Positions 6,781 through 12,253 are shown, numbered from the stretch's first letter. The stretch is DNA of 12,253 nt from Bacteroidales bacterium (GCA_031264715.1 JAISDP010000283.1:1-12253), one strand, 5' to 3'. The notes: generated from the sequence alone by a model not told the origin. Made by a program: numbers and translations.

Positions 6781-6948
6781 ATGGCCATGGAAAAGTATCA
6801 ATGCAACGTATGCGGATATATATATGATCCGGCCGAAGGTGATCCTGACAGTGGCATACAGCCCGGAACAGCTTTCAAAGACATTCCCGATGACTGGGAG
6901 TGCCCGCTCTGTGGAGTAGGAAAGGATGATTTTACTCCCATAGGCTAA
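6781..6948 (+). CDS. Rubredoxin
   Basis: 55 residues from ATG 6781 (a second ATG at 6787 gives MEKYQC and 53 residues, the classic length). It has both iron-binding knuckles: C8-x-x-C11-G (YQCNVCGYIYDP) and C41-P-L-C44-G (WECPLCGVGK), with the conserved aromatic and DPDSGIQPGT segment between them. It is a small cytosolic one-electron carrier with a single Fe(Cys)4 centre. It follows ferritin by 4 bases. In sulfate reducers a rubredoxin is paired with bacterioferritin, and rubredoxins also feed rubrerythrin and superoxide reductase, so a role in anaerobic oxidative-stress defence or ferritin redox is inferred. The frame is open upstream to 6694, but that start would overlap ferritin by 83 bases and add a poor N-terminus. 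Confidence 0.95.
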   Translation: MAMEKYQCNVCGYIYDPAEGDPDSGIQPGTAFKDIPDDWECPLCGVGKDDFTPIG

Positions 6949-7025
6949 CCATGCGATCTATGCGAGAGGCTGTTTGAGGATATGCAACTTTTCATTGATT
7001 ATCACTCGCCAGACCCGACTCCTTT

Positions 7026-7880
7026 TTAATTCTTTCGTGAGAGTTTCTTGAAATCTGAGGTTAAGAAACCATCGGGCGATTTGCTGTCGATTTTGTGATA
7101 ATCGAAATAATAGAACTGGGCATCGGCGGCCCCGACCAGTATTTTGTAGCACCGGGCATCGGTTTGACTTTTGCCCGGGCCTACTTTATGAAGGAAAACA
7201 ACATTGGGATCTTTGTTAGCGATGGCTTTTTGGATATCTTCCCTGGTTACCAGCTTGAATGGGCCATCGTATACTTTTTTGATCTTGGCTTCGGTATTTA
7301 CATCTTTGGCTAATTCGCCGGCAATCAGGTACAGTGTTTTGCCGTCCAGTTTCAGGATGTTTTTATTGTAATATTCGAAAATATTTTTGGATGCGATGCT
7401 GGGATTATCGGTGATCACTTTGACATGATTCTGTATGAACCGCAGAAAAATACCTATTTTATATATGTATGTTTCCTCCTGAGCGCCATAGTATGCGAGC
7501 GGTATGGAACACAGATCGGGCATATCCGACAGCCCCCTGGCATTACCTCCGAGTAACAGACTCATGAACAGGTAACGTGCATTGCTTTTATCCTTTTCGA
7601 ATGTTACTTTATTCAGAATCAGAAATGACAGACTTTTGTCTTTCTTTTGTACTTCGAACTTCTTCCAGGTGAGAAAATCGTATGGCGTGGCAGTCCATTC
7701 ATTCGGCACAAGTTCGTCTAACGCGAGGTTGTATTCGCACATCGGGTTGTCCTCGAGTACCATGACGGTTTTGGTTTGTGGAAAATGCTTGATATCCGCT
7801 GCTGTGGGAATGTAATCCTGTGCAAAAGCTATTTGAACAAAGAAAAATGTCAATGTTAAAGAACAAAAGAGTAATTTCAT
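7026..7880 (-). CDS. Secreted protein of unknown function
   Basis: 284 residues, not assignable to a named family. Residues 1-20 are a clear signal peptide (MKLLFCSLTLTFFFVQIAFA before Q21), so the mature protein is periplasmic or exported. No lipobox, membrane helix or catalytic motif is visible. The mature part looks like a compact alpha/beta domain with stretches such as KTVMVLEDNP, LPDLCS-like SDMPDLCSIPLAYYG, SKNIFEYYNKN, DPNVVFLHKVGPG and GAADAQFYYFDYHKI. I recall similar uncharacterised proteins in other Bacteroidales, which suggests a conserved family (inference). Codon use and composition are like its neighbours. It is convergent with rubredoxin and downstream of coaE on the same strand, but has its own promoter and an inverted repeat at 7904-7940. 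Confidence 0.85.
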   Translation of the reverse strand: MKLLFCSLTLTFFFVQIAFAQDYIPTAADIKHFPQTKTVMVLEDNPMCEYNLALDELVPNEWTATPYDFLTWKKFEVQKKDKSLSFLILNKVTFEKDKSNARYLFMSLLLGGNARGLSDMPDLCSIPLAYYGAQEETYIYKIGIFLRFIQNHVKVITDNPSIASKNIFEYYNKNILKLDGKTLYLIAGELAKDVNTEAKIKKVYDGPFKLVTREDIQKAIANKDPNVVFLHKVGPGKSQTDARCYKILVGAADAQFYYFDYHKIDSKSPDGFLTSDFKKLSRKN

Positions 7881-7903
7881 TTGATGATTTTTTTATTTGA
7901 AAA

Positions 7904-7911
7904 CAAAATTA
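7904..7911 (-). promoter_or_regulatory. -7 box TAATTTTG upstream of the secreted unknown gene
   Basis: Exact TAnnTTTG on the minus strand, ending 23 bases before the ATG at 7880. No TTTG at the expected -33 distance; that region is occupied by the inverted repeat at 7913-7940. Confidence 0.5.
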
Positions 7912-7912
7912 T

Positions 7913-7940
7913 ACAACATGGTTTTACGGATAAATGTTGT
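7913..7940. promoter_or_regulatory. Inverted repeat ACAACAT-N14-ATGTTGT at a promoter
   Basis: Perfect 7-bp arms (7913-7919 and 7934-7940) directly upstream of the -7 box of the secreted unknown gene, covering the spacer and -33 position. This is the right place for an activator or repressor site. Read as RNA on the minus strand, the stem is followed by a T-rich stretch, so it could instead be a weak terminator for coaE. Confidence 0.4.
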
Positions 7941-7958
7941 TTCAGGTTACGTTTTGAA

Positions 7959-7979
7959 TTGAATATTGTTGATTGGATA
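7959..7979. repeat. Degenerate heptamer repeat, three units
   Basis: TTGAATA, TTGTTGA, TTGGATA in register, the reverse-complement family of the array at 8008-8035. AATTGAATATT (7957-7967) and AATATTCAATT (8006-8016) form a perfect 11-bp inverted repeat with a 38-base loop just past the coaE stop codon. Confidence 0.45.
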
Positions 7980-8007
7980 TTTCTTAATCTTACGACTGCA
8001 AGGTAAA

Positions 8008-8035
8008 TATTCAATTATCAATATTCGATATTCAA
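8008..8035. repeat. Heptamer tandem repeat, four units, overlapping the end of coaE
   Basis: TATTCAA, TTATCAA, TATTCGA, TATTCAA in direct succession. The array extends into coaE, so its last codons (residues NIEY and the stop at 8018-8020) are made of repeat sequence. Confidence 0.55.
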
Positions 8036-8602
8036 TAGTTTTCTGTGTATTTCCATTATCTGTGGCGTAACCAGTGTATTGCCGTTGTGTATGATGTAAT
8101 CGGCTAATGATATTTTCTTTTTTTCGGGCCATTGGTTAGCCATGCGCTTGCGCACTGCTTCTTGGGTAATGTGGTCGCGGGCACAAACCCGTTCGATGCG
8201 TATGGCGTCGGGGGCGGTTACCAGTATAATCCTATCAAACCGGTGCGCAGTATTGCTTTCGAAAATGATGGCCGCTTCCTCGAGCACATACGGTGACGTT
8301 TGCCAGGTACACCACGATTCAAAATCGCGGGCTACGGCCGGATGTACCCAATTGTTGACCTTTTCGAGCGCTGTTTTGTCGTTGAAGATAATTTCTGCCA
8401 TTCTGCGGCGGTCCAATCTTCCATCACAGTAAATGCTACTCCCGAAATAGCCCTGCAGGGAGGCTTTCAGTCCGGGGTCGGTATCCATCAGTTGCTTGGC
8501 TTGCGTGTCGGCATAATATACCGGGATGCCCAGCGTTTCGAAAACCGTACATGCTGATGTCTTGCCACTGCCGATTCCGCCGGTGATTCCTACTTTAAGC
8601 AT
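8018..8602 (-). CDS. coaE: Dephospho-CoA kinase
   Basis: 194 residues, slightly shorter than the E. coli enzyme (about 206). It catalyses the last step of coenzyme A synthesis, ATP-dependent phosphorylation of the 3'-hydroxyl of dephospho-CoA, in the cytosol. The P-loop GGIGSGKT is at residues 8-15, followed by FETLGIPVYYADTQAKQLM (substrate-binding helix with the conserved aspartate), the WVHPAV motif, EEAAIIFES and the arginine-rich lid RVCARDHITQEAVRKRMANQ. DYIIHNGNT near the end matches the conserved D.vi.N.G motif. The start at 8602 (MLKVGITGGIGSGKT) is unambiguous. The final residues and stop fall within a 7-bp repeat array. Its promoter carries a hairpin-forming inverted repeat (8639-8663). 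Confidence 0.95.
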   Translation of the reverse strand: MLKVGITGGIGSGKTSACTVFETLGIPVYYADTQAKQLMDTDPGLKASLQGYFGSSIYCDGRLDRRRMAEIIFNDKTALEKVNNWVHPAVARDFESWCTWQTSPYVLEEAAIIFESNTAHRFDRIILVTAPDAIRIERVCARDHITQEAVRKRMANQWPEKKKISLADYIIHNGNTLVTPQIMEIHRKLLNIEY

Positions 8603-8638
8603 CCAAAAAACCTGTATTATTCATATTCACTTTGATAT

Positions 8639-8663
8639 GCTGCTTTACTTGATGTAAAACAGC
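8639..8663. promoter_or_regulatory. Inverted repeat at the coaE transcription start
   Basis: GCTGCTTTAC (8639-8648) pairs with GTAAAACAGC (8654-8663) at 9 of 10 positions around TTGAT. It begins directly downstream of the minus-strand -7 box at 8664-8671, so the predicted start site falls inside it. It is either an operator or a 5'-end hairpin of the coaE transcript. Confidence 0.5.
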
Positions 8664-8695
8664 CAAAAGTAGAGAAAAAAGCATTTTGAAGCAAG
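8664..8695 (-). promoter_or_regulatory. Promoter of coaE
   Basis: On the minus strand: -33-like CTTG (8695-8692), 20-base spacer, -7 TACTTTTG (8671-8664). It ends 61 bases before the ATG, a longer leader than at most other genes here. Confidence 0.6.
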
Positions 8696-8838
8696 AGTTC
8701 GGTTACCAAAATATTACCTGTTTTTTGATGATTTCTCTTGGTGTAGTTTTTTTTATCCAATGGTTCGTTAATACAGCAATCCGGTATTCATTTTAAAAGA
8801 AAATAAAGAAAACAGCCGATTTTCCTGCCAAAATTATG

Positions 8839-8846
8839 TATTTTTG
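8839..8846 (+). promoter_or_regulatory. -7 box TATTTTTG upstream of the DUF6452 gene
   Basis: Exact TAnnTTTG ending 25 bases before ATG 8872. It lies inside the longer reading frame that could start at 8836, which argues that the downstream ATG is the true start. No convincing -33 TTTG. Confidence 0.5.
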
Positions 8847-8871
8847 TCGGCAAAATTTATACCGTTCAAAG

Positions 8872-9378
8872 ATGGTCTATCTTCGATTTGTTGCGTCATT
8901 GATGTTGAAAATCCTGATGTGGGGAAGCATTGCCTCTATTGCATGGGTTGCTTTTTCGTGCGAAGAATTCTGCGAAGAATCGAACCGGACGGCCGTAGTG
9001 GTCAGTTTTTACGCCGAAAACACTAATGCTTCATTAACCGTAAACAATGTATTAATAACAGAAGCCGAAAACAGCGACACACTGTACTCCAAATCAAACT
9101 ATTCGCAGGTGATGCTGCCGGTGAACCCTTCGTCCGACATGATGAGTTTCTCGATCCAAAACGACACTCTGCCTGCCGATACCATCACCATCAGGTATAC
9201 CCGGCACGACGGCTTCATATCATCCAAATGCGGATGCGTTACCTATGCGGAGATACAGGGAGAGCCCGATTTGAAAGAACATTCGATTACGCGCATGGAA
9301 GTCGTCAGCCCTAATGTAGCTACGGTAAGTTATCGCCAAGGAGTTATCAATGCGGAGAATATCAGGATTTATTATTAG
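8872..9378 (+). CDS. DUF6452 family putative lipoprotein
   Basis: 168 residues from ATG 8872; an in-frame ATG at 8902 gives 158 residues and a more typical 19-residue lipoprotein signal. The signal ends in WVAFSC (C30 from the first start), a plausible though not ideal lipobox, so the mature protein is probably lipid-anchored. The rest is beta-rich (VVVSFYAENTNASLTVNNVL, DTITIRYTRHDGFISSKCGC) and ends in ENIRIYY. Size, the cysteine-rich start, the SKCGC stretch and the ENIxIYY end match my recollection of DUF6452, a Bacteroidetes family of unknown function usually next to DUF6048, as here. Its last 29 bases overlap the next gene, so the two are surely co-transcribed. The function is unknown; an envelope role is inferred. 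Confidence 0.8.
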   Translation: MVYLRFVASLMLKILMWGSIASIAWVAFSCEEFCEESNRTAVVVSFYAENTNASLTVNNVLITEAENSDTLYSKSNYSQVMLPVNPSSDMMSFSIQNDTLPADTITIRYTRHDGFISSKCGCVTYAEIQGEPDLKEHSITRMEVVSPNVATVSYRQGVINAENIRIYY

Positions 9379-10018
9379 CGTGTTGCTGTTGCTGCCTGTA
9401 TGGTGCGGCGCGCAGGATACCGTTCGATATCCCGTCAATGAAATGAAGGGGATACGGATAGGCGTCGATATCTCCAAGCTTCTGCTGCCTGTGATATACA
9501 GCGGCGAACGGATGGGGTTCGAGGCTACTGCCGATATGCACATTAAAGGCAACTTATTCGGTGCGGCCGAAGCGGGCTGGCTGTATGTCAATCTCGACGA
9601 TACGGCCTATCATTACAGGGAAAACGGATTATATGGAAAAATAGGGGCCGATTACAACCTGCTCAAGTCGCGAAGACCCAATAGCAACGATATTGTATAC
9701 GCCGGCGTGCGCTACGGCCTCTCGGTATTCAGCCAGCAAGCCGGTCAGGTCACCATCCCCGGGCATTTCTGGCCCGACGCTACGGGTCACAGTATTCCCA
9801 AAAATACGATGCAGGCGCACTGGCTGGAACTGCTGTTTGGAGTCAAAGCCGAGGTGCTCAAGAATTTATATGCCGGGCTGACATTCAGGGTCAAGTTCAA
9901 GATCGTATCGCCAAAGGACAATTATTCCACGCCTTATCAGGTTCCCGGTTTTGGGAACGGTAATTCGGGGTTTTCGCTTGGCATCAATTATTATGTTTCA
10001 TACAACATCCGTTTTTGA
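9350..10018 (+). CDS. DUF6048 family outer-membrane-barrel-like protein
   Basis: 222 residues. A signal peptide covers 1-21 (RRISGFIISVLLLLPVWCGA before QD). The mature part has many alternating short strands with aromatic ends and turns (GFEATADMHIKGNLFGAAEAGWLY, GKIGADYNLL, VYAGVRYGLSVF, LYAGLTFRVKFKI, FSLGINYYVSYNIRF) and ends in phenylalanine, the pattern of a small outer-membrane beta-barrel. I assign it to DUF6048 by recall of that Bacteroidetes family. The start ATG at 9350 lies inside the end of the DUF6452 gene and has one of the few clear Shine-Dalgarno sequences here (AAGGAG, 9338-9343), suggesting translation independent of, or coupled to, the upstream gene. Together they look like a lipoprotein plus barrel module; no function is known. 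Confidence 0.8.
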   Translation: MRRISGFIISVLLLLPVWCGAQDTVRYPVNEMKGIRIGVDISKLLLPVIYSGERMGFEATADMHIKGNLFGAAEAGWLYVNLDDTAYHYRENGLYGKIGADYNLLKSRRPNSNDIVYAGVRYGLSVFSQQAGQVTIPGHFWPDATGHSIPKNTMQAHWLELLFGVKAEVLKNLYAGLTFRVKFKIVSPKDNYSTPYQVPGFGNGNSGFSLGINYYVSYNIRF

Positions 10019-10080
10019 TTTTCGATTGGATCGCGGATAACGCGAACTTACCGAAGGAGATTTTTGCTTGGCGCCGATTC

Positions 10081-10108
10081 TTAATTTTTAATTCTTAATT
10101 CTTAACTG
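10081..10108. repeat. Heptamer tandem repeat, four units
   Basis: TTAATTT, TTAATTC, TTAATTC, TTAACTG in direct succession, ending two bases before the phosphodiesterase ATG. It has the same 7-bp period as the arrays at 584, 7959 and 8008 but a different unit. It occupies the position where a ribosome-binding region would be. Confidence 0.5.
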
Positions 10109-10110
10109 AA

Positions 10111-10617
10111 ATGGCCAGGATTGGTATTCTTTCCGATACGCATGGATTTGTAGAACCTCGATTGTTCAATTTTTTTGCATCGTGCGATATGTTGTTTCAT
10201 GCCGGCGACATTGGTAATATGGAGGTGGCGAATGTATTGTCGGCATTCAAACCGCTGGTTGCCGTATACGGGAATATCGACGGATCGGACGTACGCGCCG
10301 CTTGCCCCGAAGTACAACGGGTGGATTGCGAAGGGGTCGATATACTGATGACTCATATTGGCGGCTATCCGGGACGTTACGACCGGAAAATATACCCCAT
10401 CCTGAAAAATCATCCGCCAAAATTATTTATTGCAGGACATTCGCATATCCTGAAGGTAATGTATGACAAAACATTGCATTTTTTACATGTCAACCCTGGC
10501 GCAATGGGCAATAGCGGCGTGCATCATGTGAAAACCGCCGTACGTCTCGCCATAGACGGGAATAATATAAAAGACTTGGAAATACTCGAATTGCCGAGAA
10601 ACCGTAATATAAAATAA
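10111..10617 (+). CDS. Metallophosphoesterase, YfcE/MJ0936-type phosphodiesterase
   Basis: 168 residues, the normal size of the short YfcE-like calcineurin-fold enzymes. All metal-binding motifs are present: D9 and H11 (LSDTHG), D33 (HAGDIGN), N55 (VYGNID), H82 (LMTHIGG), H110 and H112 (IAGHSH). VNPGAMGNSG follows, as in the family (usually NPGS). It is a cytosolic, two-metal phosphodiesterase; the natural substrate of this family is not settled and cannot be read from sequence. Its stop is 5 bases before the butyrate kinase start, so the two form an operon. The upstream gap (10019-10110) holds GATTTTTG at about 10060, one base off a -7 box, and a 7-bp repeat array; it may be read from the DUF6452 promoter. 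Confidence 0.9.
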   Translation: MARIGILSDTHGFVEPRLFNFFASCDMLFHAGDIGNMEVANVLSAFKPLVAVYGNIDGSDVRAACPEVQRVDCEGVDILMTHIGGYPGRYDRKIYPILKNHPPKLFIAGHSHILKVMYDKTLHFLHVNPGAMGNSGVHHVKTAVRLAIDGNNIKDLEILELPRNRNIK

Positions 10618-10622
10618 TTAAC

Positions 10623-11711
10623 ATGCCTGTATCCGCACAATGCCTTATTTTAGTCATTAATCCGGGCTCAACCTCCACTAAGATCGCTATATATGACCAT
10701 TCGGAAGCAGTCTGGCAGTCGACCATACGCCATACAGCCGAAGAACTCGCCCGGTACGGCAGTATCAGCGAACAGCTGCCCTTTCGCAAGCAGTTGGCGC
10801 TGGAACAATTGAAAGCATCCGGTATCGACTTATCGTCGTTGCAGGCGGTAATTGGGCGCGGAGGGCTGATCAAGCCTGTTTCATCGGGAGTTTACCGCGT
10901 AAACGATCTGATGAAAAGTCACTTGCATTCGGGTTTCCAGGGTCAACACGCCAGTAACCTCGGAGGACTTATTGCCGCCGACATTGCCGCGATGTGCCCG
11001 CAGGATGTGCAGGCATACATTGCCGATCCGGTGGTGGTGGACGAGTTGCAGCCATGTGCACGCATTGCCGGCCATCCTTTGTTCGAACGGCGGTCGGTGT
11101 TTCATGCGCTCAATCAGAAAGCAGTTGCCCGGATGTATGCCCGCGAAAACAACATACCTTACGAACAACTGAACTTAGTGGTAGCCCATCTTGGTGGAGG
11201 CATATCCGTGGGTGCACACAGCCGGGGCAACGTAATCGACGTCAACCAGGCGCTCGACGGTGAAGGGCCGTTCTCGCCCGAACGCAGCGGCACTTTGCCT
11301 GTTGGACAGTTAGCCGATATATGCTTCAGCGGTAAGTATACCCACAAGGATATTGCAGCGATGATCAATGGCAAGGGCGGGCTGACTGCGTTGTGCAACA
11401 GCAACAACGTGCAGCAGCTAATCGCCGATGCACAGGCCGGCAACAAACATACGGAGCTGCTGCTCGAAGCCATGTGCTATCAGGTAGCCAAGGAAACAGG
11501 CGCCATGAGCGCAGCGCTGAAAGGCGATGTGAACTGCATCATCCTCACCGGCGGCATTGCCCATAACACGTGGGTCACCGACCGGATCACCCAATGCGTA
11601 CAGTTCATCGCCCCCGTACGCATATATCCCGGCGAGGATGAAATGGCAGCCCTGGCAATGAATGTACAAATGGCGCTTTCGGGTGAAATTGAGCCAAAGG
11701 AATATCAATAA
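10623..11711 (+). CDS. buk: Butyrate kinase
   Basis: 362 residues, the usual size (about 355-360). An ASKHA-fold acid kinase, it converts butyryl phosphate and ADP to butyrate and ATP, or acts on related branched-chain acids. Phosphate-1 motif VINPGSTSTK is at 11-20; VIGRGGLIKPV, HASNLGG, the HLGGGISVGAH loop (189-199), EGPFSPERSGTLP (214-226) and the adenosine motif ILTGGIAHN are all present, and they fit butyrate rather than acetate kinase. In butyrate producers buk normally follows ptb (phosphotransbutyrylase), but no ptb is in this window; the upstream partner is a phosphodiesterase. The start ATG at 10623 gives MPVSAQCLILVINPGS. No Shine-Dalgarno is visible in the 5-base gap. Confidence 0.92.
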   Translation: MPVSAQCLILVINPGSTSTKIAIYDHSEAVWQSTIRHTAEELARYGSISEQLPFRKQLALEQLKASGIDLSSLQAVIGRGGLIKPVSSGVYRVNDLMKSHLHSGFQGQHASNLGGLIAADIAAMCPQDVQAYIADPVVVDELQPCARIAGHPLFERRSVFHALNQKAVARMYARENNIPYEQLNLVVAHLGGGISVGAHSRGNVIDVNQALDGEGPFSPERSGTLPVGQLADICFSGKYTHKDIAAMINGKGGLTALCNSNNVQQLIADAQAGNKHTELLLEAMCYQVAKETGAMSAALKGDVNCIILTGGIAHNTWVTDRITQCVQFIAPVRIYPGEDEMAALAMNVQMALSGEIEPKEYQ

Positions 11712-11808
11712 TTATATTTGAGCGAACACTTATCGAAGCGAGAACCACCTTTTCTACTTCGGGAAAACCGTCGAAAATCGTGAAGCACGGACGTTATAAC
11801 AAAATATT

Positions 11809-11923
11809 GACTATCCGCATACAGATAAGGTGTCTATCCGCATACGGATAGAGTGTCTCTAAGCATAGGTATAGAGTGTCTCTAAGCATACGGATAGAGT
11901 GTCTCTAAGCATAGGGATATGAA
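11809..11923. repeat. Tandem array of five 23-bp palindromic repeats
   Basis: Five contiguous units of exactly 23 bases starting at 11809, 11832, 11855, 11878 and 11901. Units 3 and 4 (GTCTCTAAGCATA..) are nearly identical. Unit 2 holds a perfect hairpin CTATCCG-CATA-CGGATAG (11834-11851). Units 3 and 4 keep CTCTA/TAGAG arms, and unit junctions give TAGAG-TGT-CTCTA. The first unit and the end of the last are degraded. It lies in the gap between convergent buk and the nuclease gene. There are no spacers, so it is not a CRISPR. Confidence 0.85.
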
Positions 11924-11944
11924 TTACGGGAGCCGCGGCTTTAT

Positions 11945-12253
11945 TTAATTTAATTTTCCATTTTGCTTTAATCGCGTAATTTCAGCAAGAAGAGCGACCC
12001 GTTCTTCTTCGAGTTCCCTTTCGCGCTTTTCATGTTCTCTACGCTCCTTTTCGAGTTCCCTTTCACGCTCTTTGAGTTCTGCCGCAAGTCTTTCACGCTC
12101 TGCCCGACCTTTTTCCCTGCCGATGGTCTCACCGACAGCTTTTGCCGAGGCAAAGTAACTCAAATTATCACTGCGTATATGCTGGAGATAGTCGTAGAAT
12201 TTCTGCTCCTCCGGAGTGAGATTGTCCCGGTCAAGCGCTTCGCGCGCCCTGGC
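11945..12253 (-). CDS. PD-(D/E)XK (Rpn-type) nuclease/putative transposase, C-terminal end only
   Basis: 102 residues plus stop; the frame is open to the right edge, so the nuclease domain is outside the window. The start of the visible part (AREALDRDNLTPEEQKFYDY, then LQHIRSDNLSYFASAKAVGE and TIGREKGRAERERLA) resembles the tail of PDDEXK-family transposase/Rpn proteins, which end in a helical region with a GREEG-like stretch. The last 60 residues are almost purely E, R, K and L (ERERELEKERREHEKRERE) with a heptad pattern, so a coiled coil is expected. It includes a 42-base internal DNA duplication (TTCGAGTTCCCTTTC at 12008 and 12050). These proteins are recombination-promoting nucleases common in multiple copies in Bacteroidales. 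The catalytic residues cannot be checked here. Confidence 0.7.
   Translation of the reverse strand, partial: ARAREALDRDNLTPEEQKFYDYLQHIRSDNLSYFASAKAVGETIGREKGRAERERLAAELKERERELEKERREHEKRERELEEERVALLAEITRLKQNGKLN

Noticed and set aside
6949..7025. Terminator between rubredoxin and the convergent secreted-protein gene
   Set aside because: Looked for a stem with a T run on either strand; only a 5-bp GCGAG/CTCGC pair with a loop of about 45 bases was found.
8836..8871. Longer start of the DUF6452 gene at 8836
   Set aside because: The extension covers the -7 box at 8839-8846 and precedes the lipoprotein signal.
11713..11720. Plus-strand -7 box TATATTTG just after buk
   Set aside because: No -33 partner and no plus-strand gene downstream in the window; likely a chance match in AT-rich sequence.
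11809..11923. CRISPR array
   Set aside because: Units are contiguous with no spacers between repeats, and no cas genes are present.

Overview
The window looks like chromosomal DNA of a Bacteroidota bacterium, most likely order Bacteroidales. The evidence is a SusC/RagA-type TonB-dependent receptor with an STN domain beside a FecR/DUF4974 anti-sigma factor, a DUF6452-DUF6048 gene pair, near-absence of Shine-Dalgarno sequences, and repeated TAnnTTTG boxes a short distance upstream of start codons (the Bacteroidetes -7 element). I see no rRNA, tRNA, CRISPR array or complete insertion sequence. Family names rest on motif reading and recall, not on a search.

Left part (1-1744, minus strand): the N-terminus of a SusC-like receptor runs off the left edge, preceded by a FecR-type anti-sigma gene. 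No ECF sigma gene stands next to them. The 311-base gap between the two holds a heptamer repeat and a terminator-like hairpin. Then (1923-2666, plus) comes a lone ABC-2-permease-like membrane protein, convergent with a 937-residue secreted M16 zinc peptidase (2687-5500, minus). The two share a terminator hairpin. Upstream of the peptidase, on the same strand, is folB (5607-5963).

Middle part (6065-8695): a near-consensus promoter and an unusually long leader precede a ferritin and a rubredoxin gene, a likely iron-storage and oxidative-stress pair. Facing them are a secreted orphan protein (7026-7880) and coaE (8018-8602), both minus. Inverted repeats overlap the promoters of both.

Right part (8839-12253): a plus-strand run of DUF6452 lipoprotein, DUF6048 barrel-like protein (overlapping by 29 bases), a YfcE-type phosphodiesterase and butyrate kinase (5-base gap). 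It is followed by five tandem 23-bp repeats and the C-terminal end of a PD-(D/E)XK (Rpn-type) nuclease/transposase reading in from the right edge.

Most of the window is core-type housekeeping and envelope sequence. The least explained structure lies between genes: a family of 7-bp-period AT-rich repeats in several gaps, one of which forms the last codons of coaE; the 23-bp palindromic array; and the roughly 190-base ferritin leader. I did not find a clear new multi-gene system.
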